Below, one piece after another: positions 40,201 to 44,759 of a stretch of 64,000 nt of DNA; the first letter of the stretch is position 1, and each line of letters opens with the position of its first letter. The position numbers and the translations under genes are program-made. Below the pieces are notes generated by a model that did no database searches, was not told where the DNA came from, and worked only from the letters and a program-made list of their open reading frames with translations. This DNA comes from Siphonodentalium dalli. Taxonomy: Eukaryota; Mollusca; Scaphopoda; Gadilida; Siphonodentaliidae. Location of the stretch: contig CP136069.1 of NCBI GenBank assembly GCA_032622095.1, positions 66,985,319-67,049,318 of the forward strand. Reading direction: 5' to 3'.

Positions 40201-42137
40201 ATATGCGAGTCGACCATGGGTCGCCTCGCATATATAAGAGAATGCATTGGCCTAAAAAAATTAATTTTTAACACTTTTTACCTGTTTTTCTTACATTCTT
40301 TAACAATTAAAAAAAAAAAACTTGCATTTTTTAACAATTTTTATAATATTTTTATACATTCTTTGACAATTTTATCATTTTTAATATGTGTTAAGCCAAT
40401 GCATTCTCTTATATATGCGAGGCGACCTATGGTCGACTCACATATATAAGAGAATGCATTGTCACAGGGCCGTTTTGTTGGGTAAAGGGTTAAACGCCCC
40501 TAAATTACTATTTCTTTGGTTTTGGGGGTAAAAGATATTTGAATTGATTCAATGAGCACGCCCATCAAAGCGTTAATAGAGTTAATAGATTTTGATTTTT
40601 GAAATCTGTTATTTTTCACCATCTGGAATATTTGGCGACATTGCAAAAATCAGCTGATTTCTTACAGACATGTGCAAAGCCGTTCGAGTGATCATGCAAG
40701 GTCGCGGCTCCATGTGCGATAAATTAATTTTGGAACAGAAGTCGATGAAAAGTATCACCATCAACAAGAATATGGTATGTTGTGAAAGTTGACATGTGGA
40801 AATGCATTATTCTTATTTACGAATTGGAATCATGTTTTATATCCATGCAAAAAGACATGTTATATGACACCATGCTGGTTACACGTGGAAAAACTATATG
40901 TTTACATTCGTGACCACACTTGTTGGGGAAATCCAATTTGAATTTAGTAATCACCACATATGGAAGATGTAAACCACACTCGCTCATCTCCAAACTGCAA
41001 AGAATTTTTTTTATAGTTGGCCTTCTATGGCAAATATGATATTGTGATTGGTATTGTTGTGAGTATTTATGGGTAATAAACTAATTTGGATAACTAAATC
41101 GGCTTTTGGTGAAATTCTGTTTTTGTCATTGTAACTTAATGATACGGGGACCATGGAATCAGATTATGTACCTTTAAGTGTCCATATTAATGTCTTTCCT
41201 TTAATTGTCCATAATAATGTCTTTTCACGTTTGACTGAATTTTCTGAAAAATTGCCATAAAAAACTCACAAAGTCTCGAAATATTTGCCAAAATGTTTTT
41301 AACTGCCCGGTGCATACACTCATTTTCAGACTGTGAATGATATTACAACAAACCTGAATCATCGTCGGAAGATTCAGCTCCATCGGGACTGGATCGCCTC
41401 AACACAATTTCATCTGTACCATCCGCGAGAGCATCAGGTGATAGTGGTGCACCATTCTCATGGCCATCGTGCAACTGTGGTGAACTATTCTCGATCATAC
41501 CCAGCGAAAGCGGTGCACCATTCACACCACTATCATCATCTTTGGAATTTTCAGCAGCTGTCGCATTAGACAAATCACTGTTGGGCTCAGAGGTAGTGAC
41601 ACTAACAGCTGAAGTATTCAAAGAATCTTCGGAACCTTCGATTTCGGAAGATTCTCTGTTTTGAATGACATTTCTTTCAACTTGAACATTTACTGGAATA
41701 TTAGGAGAACTCTGTGTTTCCTCACTAACTCCTAAGTTCTGATCAATATCTTTGGAAGGAGTGTTATGTGTTACATCTTCACCCATATCTAAACTGGCCA
41801 TCTGTTTATCAACAGAATTTATATGTGTAATGTCCGCTTGAGGTGATTCATCGGAATTAGATTTATTTTCTTCTAAATTTTCATTTTGTTCCTCTAATTC
41901 ATCCATGATGTCACCATTTTCTCCAATCTTTGGAAGTCTTCGATCTGATGAAATGGCAAAGTTCTTGATGCCCGAATCGCTCTGTGATCGTTTCATCTCA
42001 GACTGTCGCTTTTCAGAAATGCTCAAGTAGCCACCACCATCATCGTCATCCTCTTTTAGAAAGTTGAACATTTCACTGATGCATCTTGTTGACCTGTCTG
42101 GTGCACCAGACTTTGATGTTGGACGTAATTCAGCCAT
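10177..42137 (-). CDS. PDZ-PH-PH scaffold protein (PDZPH1-like), 11 coding exons, 692 aa
   Basis: I joined 11 minus-strand exons: 41354-42137 (from ATG; exon runs to 42151), 38405-38548, 36851-37039, 33194-33295, 31388-31498, 29819-30000, 28817-28962, 23333-23378, 21168-21354, 13565-13700, 10177-10228. Every junction is GT-AG, every phase matches its neighbour, and the sum is 2079 nt ending in TGA. Residues 1-370 are acidic and Ser-rich, probably disordered. A PDZ domain spans ~377-455 (carboxylate loop FGLHI; CRGQIVISVNG). PH1 spans ~468-567 (GYMHKL, WSKRFFILR, final helix LWVSAVRLAL). PH2 spans ~591-690 (CYGFLTKEG, SWRRRYCVLKD, final helix RWMDAIKTTLQKW). PH2 keeps the K..RxR..Y pattern that contacts phosphoinositides in other PH domains; PH1 is weaker. 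By family the protein should be a cytosolic adaptor binding peptide C-termini and membrane lipids. Orthology to PDZPH1 is inference from domain order; a CNK- or TAPP-related protein is the alternative. The upstream acceptor implies a noncoding 5' exon not located. Confidence 0.86.
10690..10835. repeat. Hairpin element, ~60-bp arms
   Basis: CAGTTTATAGCGGAATTTAC and its inverse form near-perfect arms around TTAGACCTAA. It lies in the last intron of the PDZ-PH-PH gene. A divergent relative sits at 34570-34735. Confidence 0.65.
10852..12764 (+). repeat. CAATGACACTGTAGCTCAAC family element with ~160-bp tandem units
   Basis: Starts AATGAAAGTGTCAATGACAC and ends AAGTTGAGCTAAAAATG. Between them about ten ~160-bp units recur, each with TCCAAGATGGCTGC, GTTTTTTGGCCGAA, CTCGTTCCCATCTACATGTC and GGTACGACCTGTAGCCCGCG. 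Other copies: 43087-43990, 47000-48085, 48620-49210, and 59340-60648 (inverted). Both ends carry hairpins (AGTGTCAATGACACT; AGCTCAAACTT...AAGTTGAGCT). Frames in it are repeat translations, not genes. Transposon class unknown. Confidence 0.8.
12765..13500. other. Intron sequence without recognisable content
   Basis: Intronic to the PDZ-PH-PH gene; AT-rich, no repeat boundary or exon supported. Confidence 0.4.
13565..13700 (-). CDS. PDZ-PH-PH gene, exon 10 (middle of PH2)
   Basis: Acceptor attttatgacag and donor AACG|GTAAAT. Encodes residues 631-675: GVVHLHGYTVDSSDINGRKN, SFTLKPPEAKMRTFYFCADH, ESDKE. Separated from exon 9 by a 7.5-kb intron that contains the 85-bp minisatellite. Confidence 0.87.
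14062..14760. repeat. 351-bp tandem duplication (two full copies)
   Basis: Copies begin at TTCTCCAGGTGTTGTACGGG (14071 and 14422) and are almost identical. A third partial copy is at 15592-15765. Each contains GTGTTGTACGGGACA twice; this 15-mer recurs outside the copies at ~15753 and ~20569, so the minisatellite expanded inside a larger repeat. Confidence 0.8.
14790..20275. repeat. 85-bp minisatellite, about 60 copies
   Basis: Unit period is 85 bp in clean stretches (for example 15131 to 15216). Each unit has TACATACATACGATCATGAG, a GGCGCCTGCGGCGC dyad, AAGATACTATGGGTGGCGGG, and a G-run tail. The array is interrupted at 15590-15890 by host repeat. Variant units (CCTGTGACGC, CCTGCGGTGC, CCTGCAGCGC) recur in blocks, a sign of higher-order amplification. 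It lies in intron 9 of the PDZ-PH-PH gene; open frames here are repeat translations. Confidence 0.93.
20276..20440. other. GC-rich, CpG-rich patch at minisatellite edge
   Basis: Abrupt shift to CpG-dense sequence (GGCGCCGGGGCAGTCACTCG, CCCGCGCGGGAGG) in an otherwise AT-rich intron. No exon or RNA gene recognised. Confidence 0.5.
20940..21135. mobile_element. piggyBac-type MITE, long palindrome, 14 nt from exon 9 donor side
   Basis: AAGTCCGATTTTTGTATCAA and its inverse form ~85-bp arms pivoting on AGAGCTCTTAGAGCTCT; the right end is GGCACTGAAAGGGTTAA. The left TTAACCC end is lost. Same subfamily as 7284-7444. Confidence 0.65.
21168..21354 (-). CDS. PDZ-PH-PH gene, exon 9 (start of PH2)
   Basis: Acceptor gtcttattgtag and donor CAAG|GTATAG. 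Encodes residues 569-630: KESWIDISSHNVSLPALEIK, KPDCYGFLTKEGANYK, SWRRRYCVLKDACMYYYK. This is the first half of PH2, with the basic RRR strand expected to face a phosphoinositide head group. Confidence 0.87.
21400..23300. other. Intron 8 sequence, mostly unassigned
   Basis: Contains a 27-bp tandem duplication (AATGTTTGCGCTGCTGTTAG at ~22305 and ~22333) and the MITE below. No exon was found besides 23333-23378. Confidence 0.4.
22566..22781. mobile_element. MITE with GTGTTCTCAGGCA ends
   Basis: GTGTTCTCAGGCA at the left and TGCCTGAAAACAC at the right. Another member at 39616-39938 has the same termini. Confidence 0.6.
23333..23378 (-). CDS. PDZ-PH-PH gene, exon 8 (46-nt micro-exon, PH1 C-terminal helix)
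   Basis: A 46-nt exon found by phase and by the missing PH1 helix. Acceptor attttcag and donor AGG|GTTAGT. It completes the Leu codon and encodes WVSAVRLALEDSKSR, including the invariant Trp of the PH C-terminal helix. It restores phase 0 for exon 9. It lies 5.4 kb downstream of exon 7. Confidence 0.82.
23411..23590. repeat. TGTAATTAATTAC-type repeat end
   Basis: GTAATTGACTGTAATTAATT and related AATTAC motifs. The inverse arrangement at ~28030-28125 (CTGTAATTAATTACTTCTGA) may be the other end of one large element, but no target duplication was confirmed. Confidence 0.4.
24583..25370. repeat. Four tandem copies of a 186-206-bp unit
   Basis: CTTGAAAGAACAATTTAGAG begins units at ~24584, 24790, 24976 and 25162. 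Each has TTTAGCCCGATCGGGCTATT, GATCGGTGGTTCACCCAGAC and GCATATAGATAAGGCGTTTC-like segments. The CCGATCGG palindrome number varies between units. Intronic. Confidence 0.85.
25380..26660. repeat. Cluster of TTTGCGCTTAAGCGCAAA palindromes
   Basis: About ten 18-20-bp dyads of the form (A)TTTRCGCTTAAGCGYAAA(T) occur, for example at ~26010, 26045, 26100, 26120, 26155, 26350, 26370, 26395 and 26607. Spacing is irregular and flanks differ. Confidence 0.65.
25530..25546 (+). repeat. Poly-C tract
   Basis: Uninterrupted run of about 17 C. Other homopolymers lie at 35394-35413 (G) and 36350-36365 (C). Confidence 0.9.
27885..27998. repeat. Hairpin, ~45-bp arms
   Basis: GTTTGGGTAAGAAACACATG and its inverse pivot on CGCTAAAACG; outer arms (AATTCACTCGAGGCGAGA / TCTCTAGCCTCTCGTGAATT) pair with mismatches. 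Confidence 0.65.
28255..28502. mobile_element. piggyBac-type MITE (248 bp)
   Basis: TTAACCCTTTGAGTGGCAGG at the left and TGGCACTCAAAGGGTTAA at the right, with one CCAATGCATTCTCTTATATA hairpin. Left part matches the GATTTTTGTATCAACCCATA subfamily, so it is a chimera of two subfamilies. Confidence 0.72.
28680..28798. repeat. AGAATGAGGTCCCC-family half element beside exon 7
   Basis: AAATGAGGTCCCCAGGGGGT and its inverse, ending CAAATGACAGACACACTATT. Its right end lies ~19 bp from exon 7. Confidence 0.6.
28817..28962 (-). CDS. PDZ-PH-PH gene, exon 7 (middle of PH1)
   Basis: Acceptor ctttgttttacag and donor GACT|GTATGT. Encodes residues 505-552: AQTPLGAIPLINYTIFCYLD, then NCFKLEKFKAKSYYLQADTR, EQMR. 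The PLGAIPL and YYLQADTREQM strands are characteristic of PH domains of the TAPP type. Ends with two bases of a Leu codon. Confidence 0.87.
29225..29301. repeat. AGAATGAGGTCCCC-family fragment
   Basis: GGTAGCATCACTAAATTCAC followed by GGGGACCTCATTCTGCAAAT and ending CACCATATTCTCAGACCTG, the inverse of the 9554 end. Confidence 0.55.
29359..29790. mobile_element. AGAATGAGGTCCCC double-hairpin element beside exon 6
   Basis: AGTTTAGTGCGCCAGTCATT at the left is inverted at the right (TAACAGGCGCACTAAACT). Two hairpins flank a middle containing CCCATTGGGAACCTCAATTA. The right end is ~29 bp from the exon 6 donor. Likely hAT-type by comparison with 39775-39925. Confidence 0.68.
29819..30000 (-). CDS. 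PDZ-PH-PH gene, exon 6 (end of PDZ, start of PH1)
   Basis: Acceptor aaatttttcag and donor ACG|GTAAGC. Encodes residues 444-504: the last PDZ strand (NQKLTLEIGICDV), a short linker, and the first half of PH1 (MQGYMHKLSYNSLMKYW, SKRFFILRQDNVLYYYKNET). Confidence 0.87.
30383..30550. repeat. 24-bp tandem repeat, seven copies
   Basis: Unit AGCTATCTTGTATATACACA plus ACTT, seven perfect copies. The period is a multiple of three, so both strands read as repetitive peptides; these are not genes. Intronic. Confidence 0.95.
31388..31498 (-). CDS. PDZ-PH-PH gene, exon 5 (C-terminal half of PDZ)
   Basis: Acceptor ttaactttctag and donor TCAA|GTAAGG. Encodes residues 407-444: SVAEKNGVCRGQIVISVNG then ASVLESTHEYIVQLMQS. 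This is the canonical PDZ core, except that the usual Gly-Asp before the VNG strand is Gly-Gln. The last base A joins exon 6 to give Asn. Confidence 0.85.
31534..31791. mobile_element. piggyBac-type MITE beside exon 5
   Basis: TTAACCATTTCATGACAGAA at the left and CTAGTCATGAAATGGTTAA at the right; two CATTCTCTTATATA hairpins. It begins 36 bp from exon 5 and shares its right TTAA with the next element. Confidence 0.7.
31788..32530. mobile_element. piggyBac-type element (743 bp) abutting the previous one
   Basis: TTAACCCTTTCTATATGAAA at the left and AGTATAGAGAGGGTTAA at the right. Relative to its sister at 8990-9447 it has an extra ~490 bp (about 31900-32390) containing a short open frame (32038-32283) that I do not recognise. 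Confidence 0.66.
32843..33162. mobile_element. piggyBac-type MITE beside exon 4
   Basis: TTAACCCTTTCATGATGGGA at the left; the right end is decayed (CATGGAAGGGATAA), 32 bp from exon 4. Contains the double CATTCTCTTATATA hairpins. Confidence 0.66.
33194..33295 (-). CDS. PDZ-PH-PH gene, exon 4 (N-terminal half of PDZ)
   Basis: Acceptor ttatctttcag and donor ACCTG|GTGGGT. Encodes residues 373-407, including VVLEKTEVDEDFGLHIL and AIITEVIPG. FGLHI corresponds to the PDZ carboxylate-binding (GLGF) loop. The split Gly codon is completed by exon 5. Confidence 0.82.
33354..33552. mobile_element. TA-flanked palindromic MITE (mariner-like)
   Basis: CAGTAATGCCCTAAATAATC and its inverse (one mismatch), TA at both edges. 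Same family as 9216-9428, with a small deletion in the right arm. Confidence 0.72.
33605..33780. repeat. AGAATGAGGTCCCC-family partial copy
   Basis: Starts CAGGCCTGATAATACAGTGC, has one damaged hairpin and part of the middle segment. Confidence 0.5.
33836..34412 (+). repeat. Divergent member of the GTAGCTCAACTT tandem family
   Basis: TCCAAGATGGCTACAGG, CATGCAAAGAGTAAAATTCA and the end motif GGCAATAGCTCAAACTTTAC then AAAGTTGAGCTAAAAAT are shared with 10852-12764, but units are diverged and only three are left. Confidence 0.65.
34570..34735. repeat. Hairpin element (relative of 10690-10835)
   Basis: CTATTTTATACGGAATTTAT with inverse ATAAATTACGTATAAAATAG; centre GAGCCGAGGTTTACCGAGGC. Confidence 0.6.
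34960..35250. other. Intronic block with repeated CACCTGG and TGATGTCATCA motifs
   Basis: GTTGATTGACAGATGCCA occurs twice (35039, 35134), CACCTGGTGTGATGT twice, and ATGACATCATCAT / ATGTCATCAG once each. Looks like a small local duplication; enhancer function is speculation. Confidence 0.35.
35394..35413 (+). repeat. Poly-G tract
   Basis: About 20 consecutive G (35394-35413) in intron 3; length is likely polymorphic or imprecise. Confidence 0.85.
35925..36300. repeat. Diverged third copy of the large inverted-repeat arm sequence
   Basis: Shares CAAAAATTCGATTTTACAGA, AACAAGAAATG and CCAAAATGGC segments with 56.9-57.2 kb and 60.7-62.2 kb. Shows that the arm is an interspersed repeat. Confidence 0.65.
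36681..36820. mobile_element. TA-type palindromic MITE beside exon 3
   Basis: TTAATGCCCTAAATAATCGA at the left, GATTATTTAGGGCATTATTG at the right, TA after the right end. Ends 30 bp from the exon 3 donor. Internal deletion of most of the right arm. Confidence 0.65.
36851..37039 (-). CDS. PDZ-PH-PH gene, exon 3
   Basis: Acceptor cgtgaattccag and donor TATG|GTGAGA. Encodes residues 310-373 (IDVFDGIPEDATVKMHRRTD ... RRKYFVQRKDSSIEYHRMST). Basic and Ser/Thr-rich linker just before the PDZ domain. Phase 1 to phase 1. A MITE ends 31 bp inside the following intron. Confidence 0.75.
37323..37666. mobile_element. hAT-like MITE (344 bp) with exact 8-bp target duplication
   Basis: TAGGTGTGTAACGATTAATC at the left; inverse of TAGGGTTGTAATGATGTCAC at the right. 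TAAGGGAG is duplicated exactly at 37315-37322 and 37667-37674. Confidence 0.82.
37890..38340. mobile_element. AGAATGAGGTCCCC double-hairpin element
   Basis: CCTTGAAATAGTGCATAGAT at the left; CAGACACACTATTTTATAGC at the right. Two hairpins around a TGACTAATGGGTGAACATCA-type middle. Intronic, 65 bp from exon 2. Confidence 0.62.
38405..38548 (-). CDS. PDZ-PH-PH gene, exon 2
   Basis: Acceptor ttttattcctag and donor AAAG|GTTGGT. Encodes residues 262-310 (IYNESSRNSRWVKIGDD then a Ser-rich stretch ending SVLDYDK). No domain. Phase 1 on both sides, matching exons 1 and 3. A TA-flanked palindromic MITE begins 48 bp upstream of its acceptor side. Confidence 0.75.
38596..38722. mobile_element. TA-flanked palindromic MITE beside exon 2
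   Basis: CAGTAATGCTCTAATTAATC and near-inverse, TA at both edges; a shortened member (127 bp) of the 9216-9428 family. 48 bp from exon 2 acceptor. Confidence 0.72.
39163..39608. mobile_element. AAAGGTACTCAATC-end MITE
   Basis: AAAGGTACTCAATCCGAATT at the left; CAGATTGAGTACCTTT at the right. Family members at 49371-49857 (both ends) and partial copies at ~41150-41176, 44299-44530, 45191-45440 and 62941. Confidence 0.68.
39616..39938. mobile_element. GTGTTCTCAGGCA-end MITE interrupted by a hairpin element
   Basis: GTGTTCTCAGGCA at the left and TGCCTGAGAACAC at the right. The right terminus is split by the 151-bp insertion below. Confidence 0.68.
39775..39925. mobile_element. 151-bp near-perfect hairpin MITE with 8-bp target duplication
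   Basis: CAAGCCTTGAAATAGGGTGT and its inverse bound a hairpin containing AGAATGAGGTCGCC/GGGGACCTCATTC. TGCCTGAG is duplicated exactly at 39767-39774 and 39926-39933. The 8-bp duplication suggests hAT mobilisation of the whole AGAATGAGGTCCCC family. Confidence 0.82.
40026..40493. mobile_element. piggyBac-type MITE (same subfamily as 5804-6241)
   Basis: TTAACCCTTTACCCAACACA at the left and TGTTGGGTAAAGGGTTAA at the right, with two CCAATGCATTCTCTTATATA hairpins separated by an A/T-rich spacer. Confidence 0.74.
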
Positions 42138-42151
42138 AGCTCTGATAAAAA
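41354..42151 (-). CDS. PDZ-PH-PH gene, exon 1 (first coding exon)
   Basis: This exon holds the probable start ATG at 42137 (context GAGCTATGG, purine at -3 and G at +4) preceded by 14 nt after a clear acceptor (ttttccattgcag). It encodes residues 1-261 plus the first base of 262. The protein begins MAELRPTSKSGAPDRS, then an acidic run (KEDDDDGGGY), then a long Ser/Asp/Glu/Asn-rich stretch with no recognisable fold and many potential phosphorylation sites. The donor is TCAG|GTTTGT. If an upstream coding exon exists, the frame is open through the 14 nt before the ATG, so a longer N-terminus cannot be excluded. Confidence 0.8.
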
Positions 42152-42183
42152 CTGCAATGGAAAAGTAATCCACCATCAAAGTC

Positions 42184-42340
42184 AGGCCTGAGAATATGGT
42201 GCTGGACATTTGCTTCACAGCACAGTGGGCTAGCATCACCCAAATTCATCCTCTGAGGACCTCATTCTGCATGGCCTCATCTGCTAAGGGAGCCCTAGAC
42301 TCAGATTTGAGTTCCCAGATGGTGAATATTGTGATATGAC
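42184..42340. repeat. AGAATGAGGTCCCC-family fragment at the acceptor of exon 1
   Basis: CAGGCCTGAGAATATGGTGC then a damaged hairpin and GAGGACCTCATTCTGCATGG. Begins 33 bp from the exon 1 boundary. Confidence 0.55.
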
Positions 42341-42497
42341 AAATTTGTTTTTGTACCGGTATCCTGGGATGCATTCCAATAGGTAGGGTCAGGAGACCGG
42401 AAACAGGCCTATTTTTTTTTTGGACTAAATATCAAAATAGAAAATATTGGTCTGATGGGCTTTCCATTATCGGAACATCACTAGATACTTACTAAGC

Positions 42498-42603
42498 AGT
42501 AAGTATCACAGGTCCCCTGGTGCGATACCACCACTATTAGTATATATACTAGTACTTGTAGTGGTGGTATCGCACCAGGGGACCTGTGGTAAGTATTGCT
42601 TAT
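42498..42603. repeat. Near-perfect hairpin, ~48-bp arms
   Basis: CAGGTCCCCTGGTGCGATAC and its exact inverse, extending to GGTAAGTA / TAGTGGTGGTATCG; loop TATTAGTATATATACTAGTA. Lies just upstream of the PDZ-PH-PH coding start. Confidence 0.8.
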
Positions 42604-42609
42604 CCAAGG

Positions 42610-43086
42610 AGAAAAATGTCAAGCAGCCAAGTCAAAACTATTTCAGTCTGCTTAAAAGTTAGAACTAATAGCATGTACCGTAGATCAATGGATGAATCTC
42701 TGCTCTGTCTAGATAATGCCTGTAGAGATCATATTCCATCCATTCAAAACCTGGGAACTTTTTGAATATTTTACAGGGTACCTAATAAAGTCGAAAAAAT
42801 AATGCAGGGAATTTATTTATTTTTTAATAATGCTGCTTAATAATTTATACATCGATTCGGTAGGCGAAGGTCCCGGCATGAAACTACATTATTTACGTGA
42901 CTTTTGAGAACCGATTCCCAGAGAAACATTTATTTTGTTCCCGGTCAACAACCGAATATCATAAGCGACCCCCAACGTGGAAACATTTCTGATTGGTCGA
43001 TTGCCAACAGTCCACAGAAATGGGTCAAGCTCTCCCTACGGATGTTAGCAAGAGTGAAGATTCATGGCATATGGTACTGTACTTAA
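42610..43086. other. Intergenic, nothing recognised
   Basis: Lies between the two divergent genes. A noncoding first exon of the minus-strand gene could be here but no splice donor can be singled out. Confidence 0.35.
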
Positions 43087-43990
43087 AATGAAAGTGTCAA
43101 TGACACTGTAGCTCAACTTGGAAAGGGAATAATTTCATGTGTTACAGTCAATGGAGTGATTAGGAATGTGGAAAGTTGAAAGGCCTAGTAAAATTCATGA
43201 CCTGTAGCCTGTGTCAAAGGATTTAGTCATGTAAAGAGTAAAATCCAAGATGGCTGCTGGTGGCCATGTTTTTTGGCCGAATGACCCCAAAATGACTCGT
43301 TCCCATCTACATGTCATTGTTAACATCCATGACAAATTTCATGAAGATCCGACCAAAGCTACAACCTGTAGTCCGTGCCATAGAATTCAATCATGCAAAG
43401 AGTAAAATTCAAGATGGCTGCTGGCGGCCATGTTTTTTGGCCGAACAACCACAAAATGACTCGTTCCCATCTACATGTTAATATTAACATCCATGACAAA
43501 TTTTATGACGATCAGTACGACCTGTAGCCCGTGCTAATGGATTGAATTATGAAATCCAAGATGGCTGCTGTCGGCCATATTATTTTGCCGAATGACCCCA
43601 AAATGACTCGTTCCCATCTACATGTCAATGTCAACAGCCATGACAAATTTCATAATGATCCGACCAAAGGTACGACCTGTAGCCCGTGCTAAAGGAAATT
43701 GTTGATGAGTCACACATGCACCAACACACACACGGATGATGGATACCAAGCCATGGCAATAGCTCAAACTTTACAAACTAAAGTTGAGCTAAAAATGACT
43801 CGTTCCCATCAACATGCCATTCTTAACACCCATGACAAATTTCATGATGATCTGACCAAAAGTACGACCTGTAGCCCATGCAAAAGGATTTAGTCATGCA
43901 AAGAGTAAAATCCAAGATGGCTGCCAGTGGCCATGTTTTCTGGCCGAACTACCCCAAAATTACTCGTTCCCATCTACATGTCAATAATAT
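43087..43990 (+). repeat. GTAGCTCAACTT family element plus adjoining partial unit
   Basis: AATGAAAGTGTCAATGACAC start, four ~160-bp units, GTTGAGCTAAAAATG end at ~43797, then a further partial unit to ~43985. Confidence 0.75.
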
Positions 43991-44740
43991 GATTACGTCA
44001 GTACGTATGGACAACCCAAACACGTACGTCCATCTATAAAATGATAAATGTATGTTTCATAGGAGTGCCTGAATTTCTGGCCAACTTGGGGATATATACG
44101 ATCACGCCAGTACGTATGTCCAAAGGTTCGCTATTCCCAAGGTTCATTATACCGAAGTTTCGCCATTCCCAAGGTTCTCTATATTCCTCGATATTCAGAA
44201 GGTTTTTATAACTTGTTATTTTGAAGTTTCATTCTATATATTCTAAAGTTTTGAGAGGGTTCTTAATCATAAGACTCTTTTTATGAAGGAAATAACTTAA
44301 AGGTACTCAATCCGATAAGACGCTGCTAAATTACTCTTTCTTTGGTTTTGGTGCGGAAAAAAATATTTGATTAGTACCCATCAAAGCTCAGAGTAATTAG
44401 ATATCGATCTTTGCAGTTTGCTATTTTTATTGTTTCTGGGACTGATCGTGCCAGAAGGACGAGGTCAAACGGGCGGTCTTCCAGATAAAGATGGATAACT
44501 GTAAAATCATGGTAATAATAACTACTTGGTATTAGAGTTGTCCATCTTTTCTGGTTAAATACGCCCAGAATAGCAAACCTTCAGAATAGCGAACCTTCGA
44601 TGTCTGAATAAGAACCTTTGGAATAGCGACCGTTCGGAATCTGGAACCTTCGAAATAATGAACGCGATCCTGTATGAAGAGCCCATGACACGTCCATCAA
44701 TAAATGTATACATGTTTCATGGGACTGTTTATACGATATA
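43990..44740. repeat. Possible element with inverted arrays of AAGGTTCGCTATTCC-like motifs
   Basis: Left: GGTTCGCTATTCCCAAGGTT (44132) with several variants to 44220. Right: inverted motifs (AATAGCGAACCTTC, GGAATAGCGACC) at 44570-44650. ACGTACGTCCATCTATAAAA (44022) is nearly repeated at 44692. An AAAGGTACTCAATCC fragment lies inside. Confidence 0.45.
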
Positions 44741-44759
44741 CATATATAAGACTGGAGTA

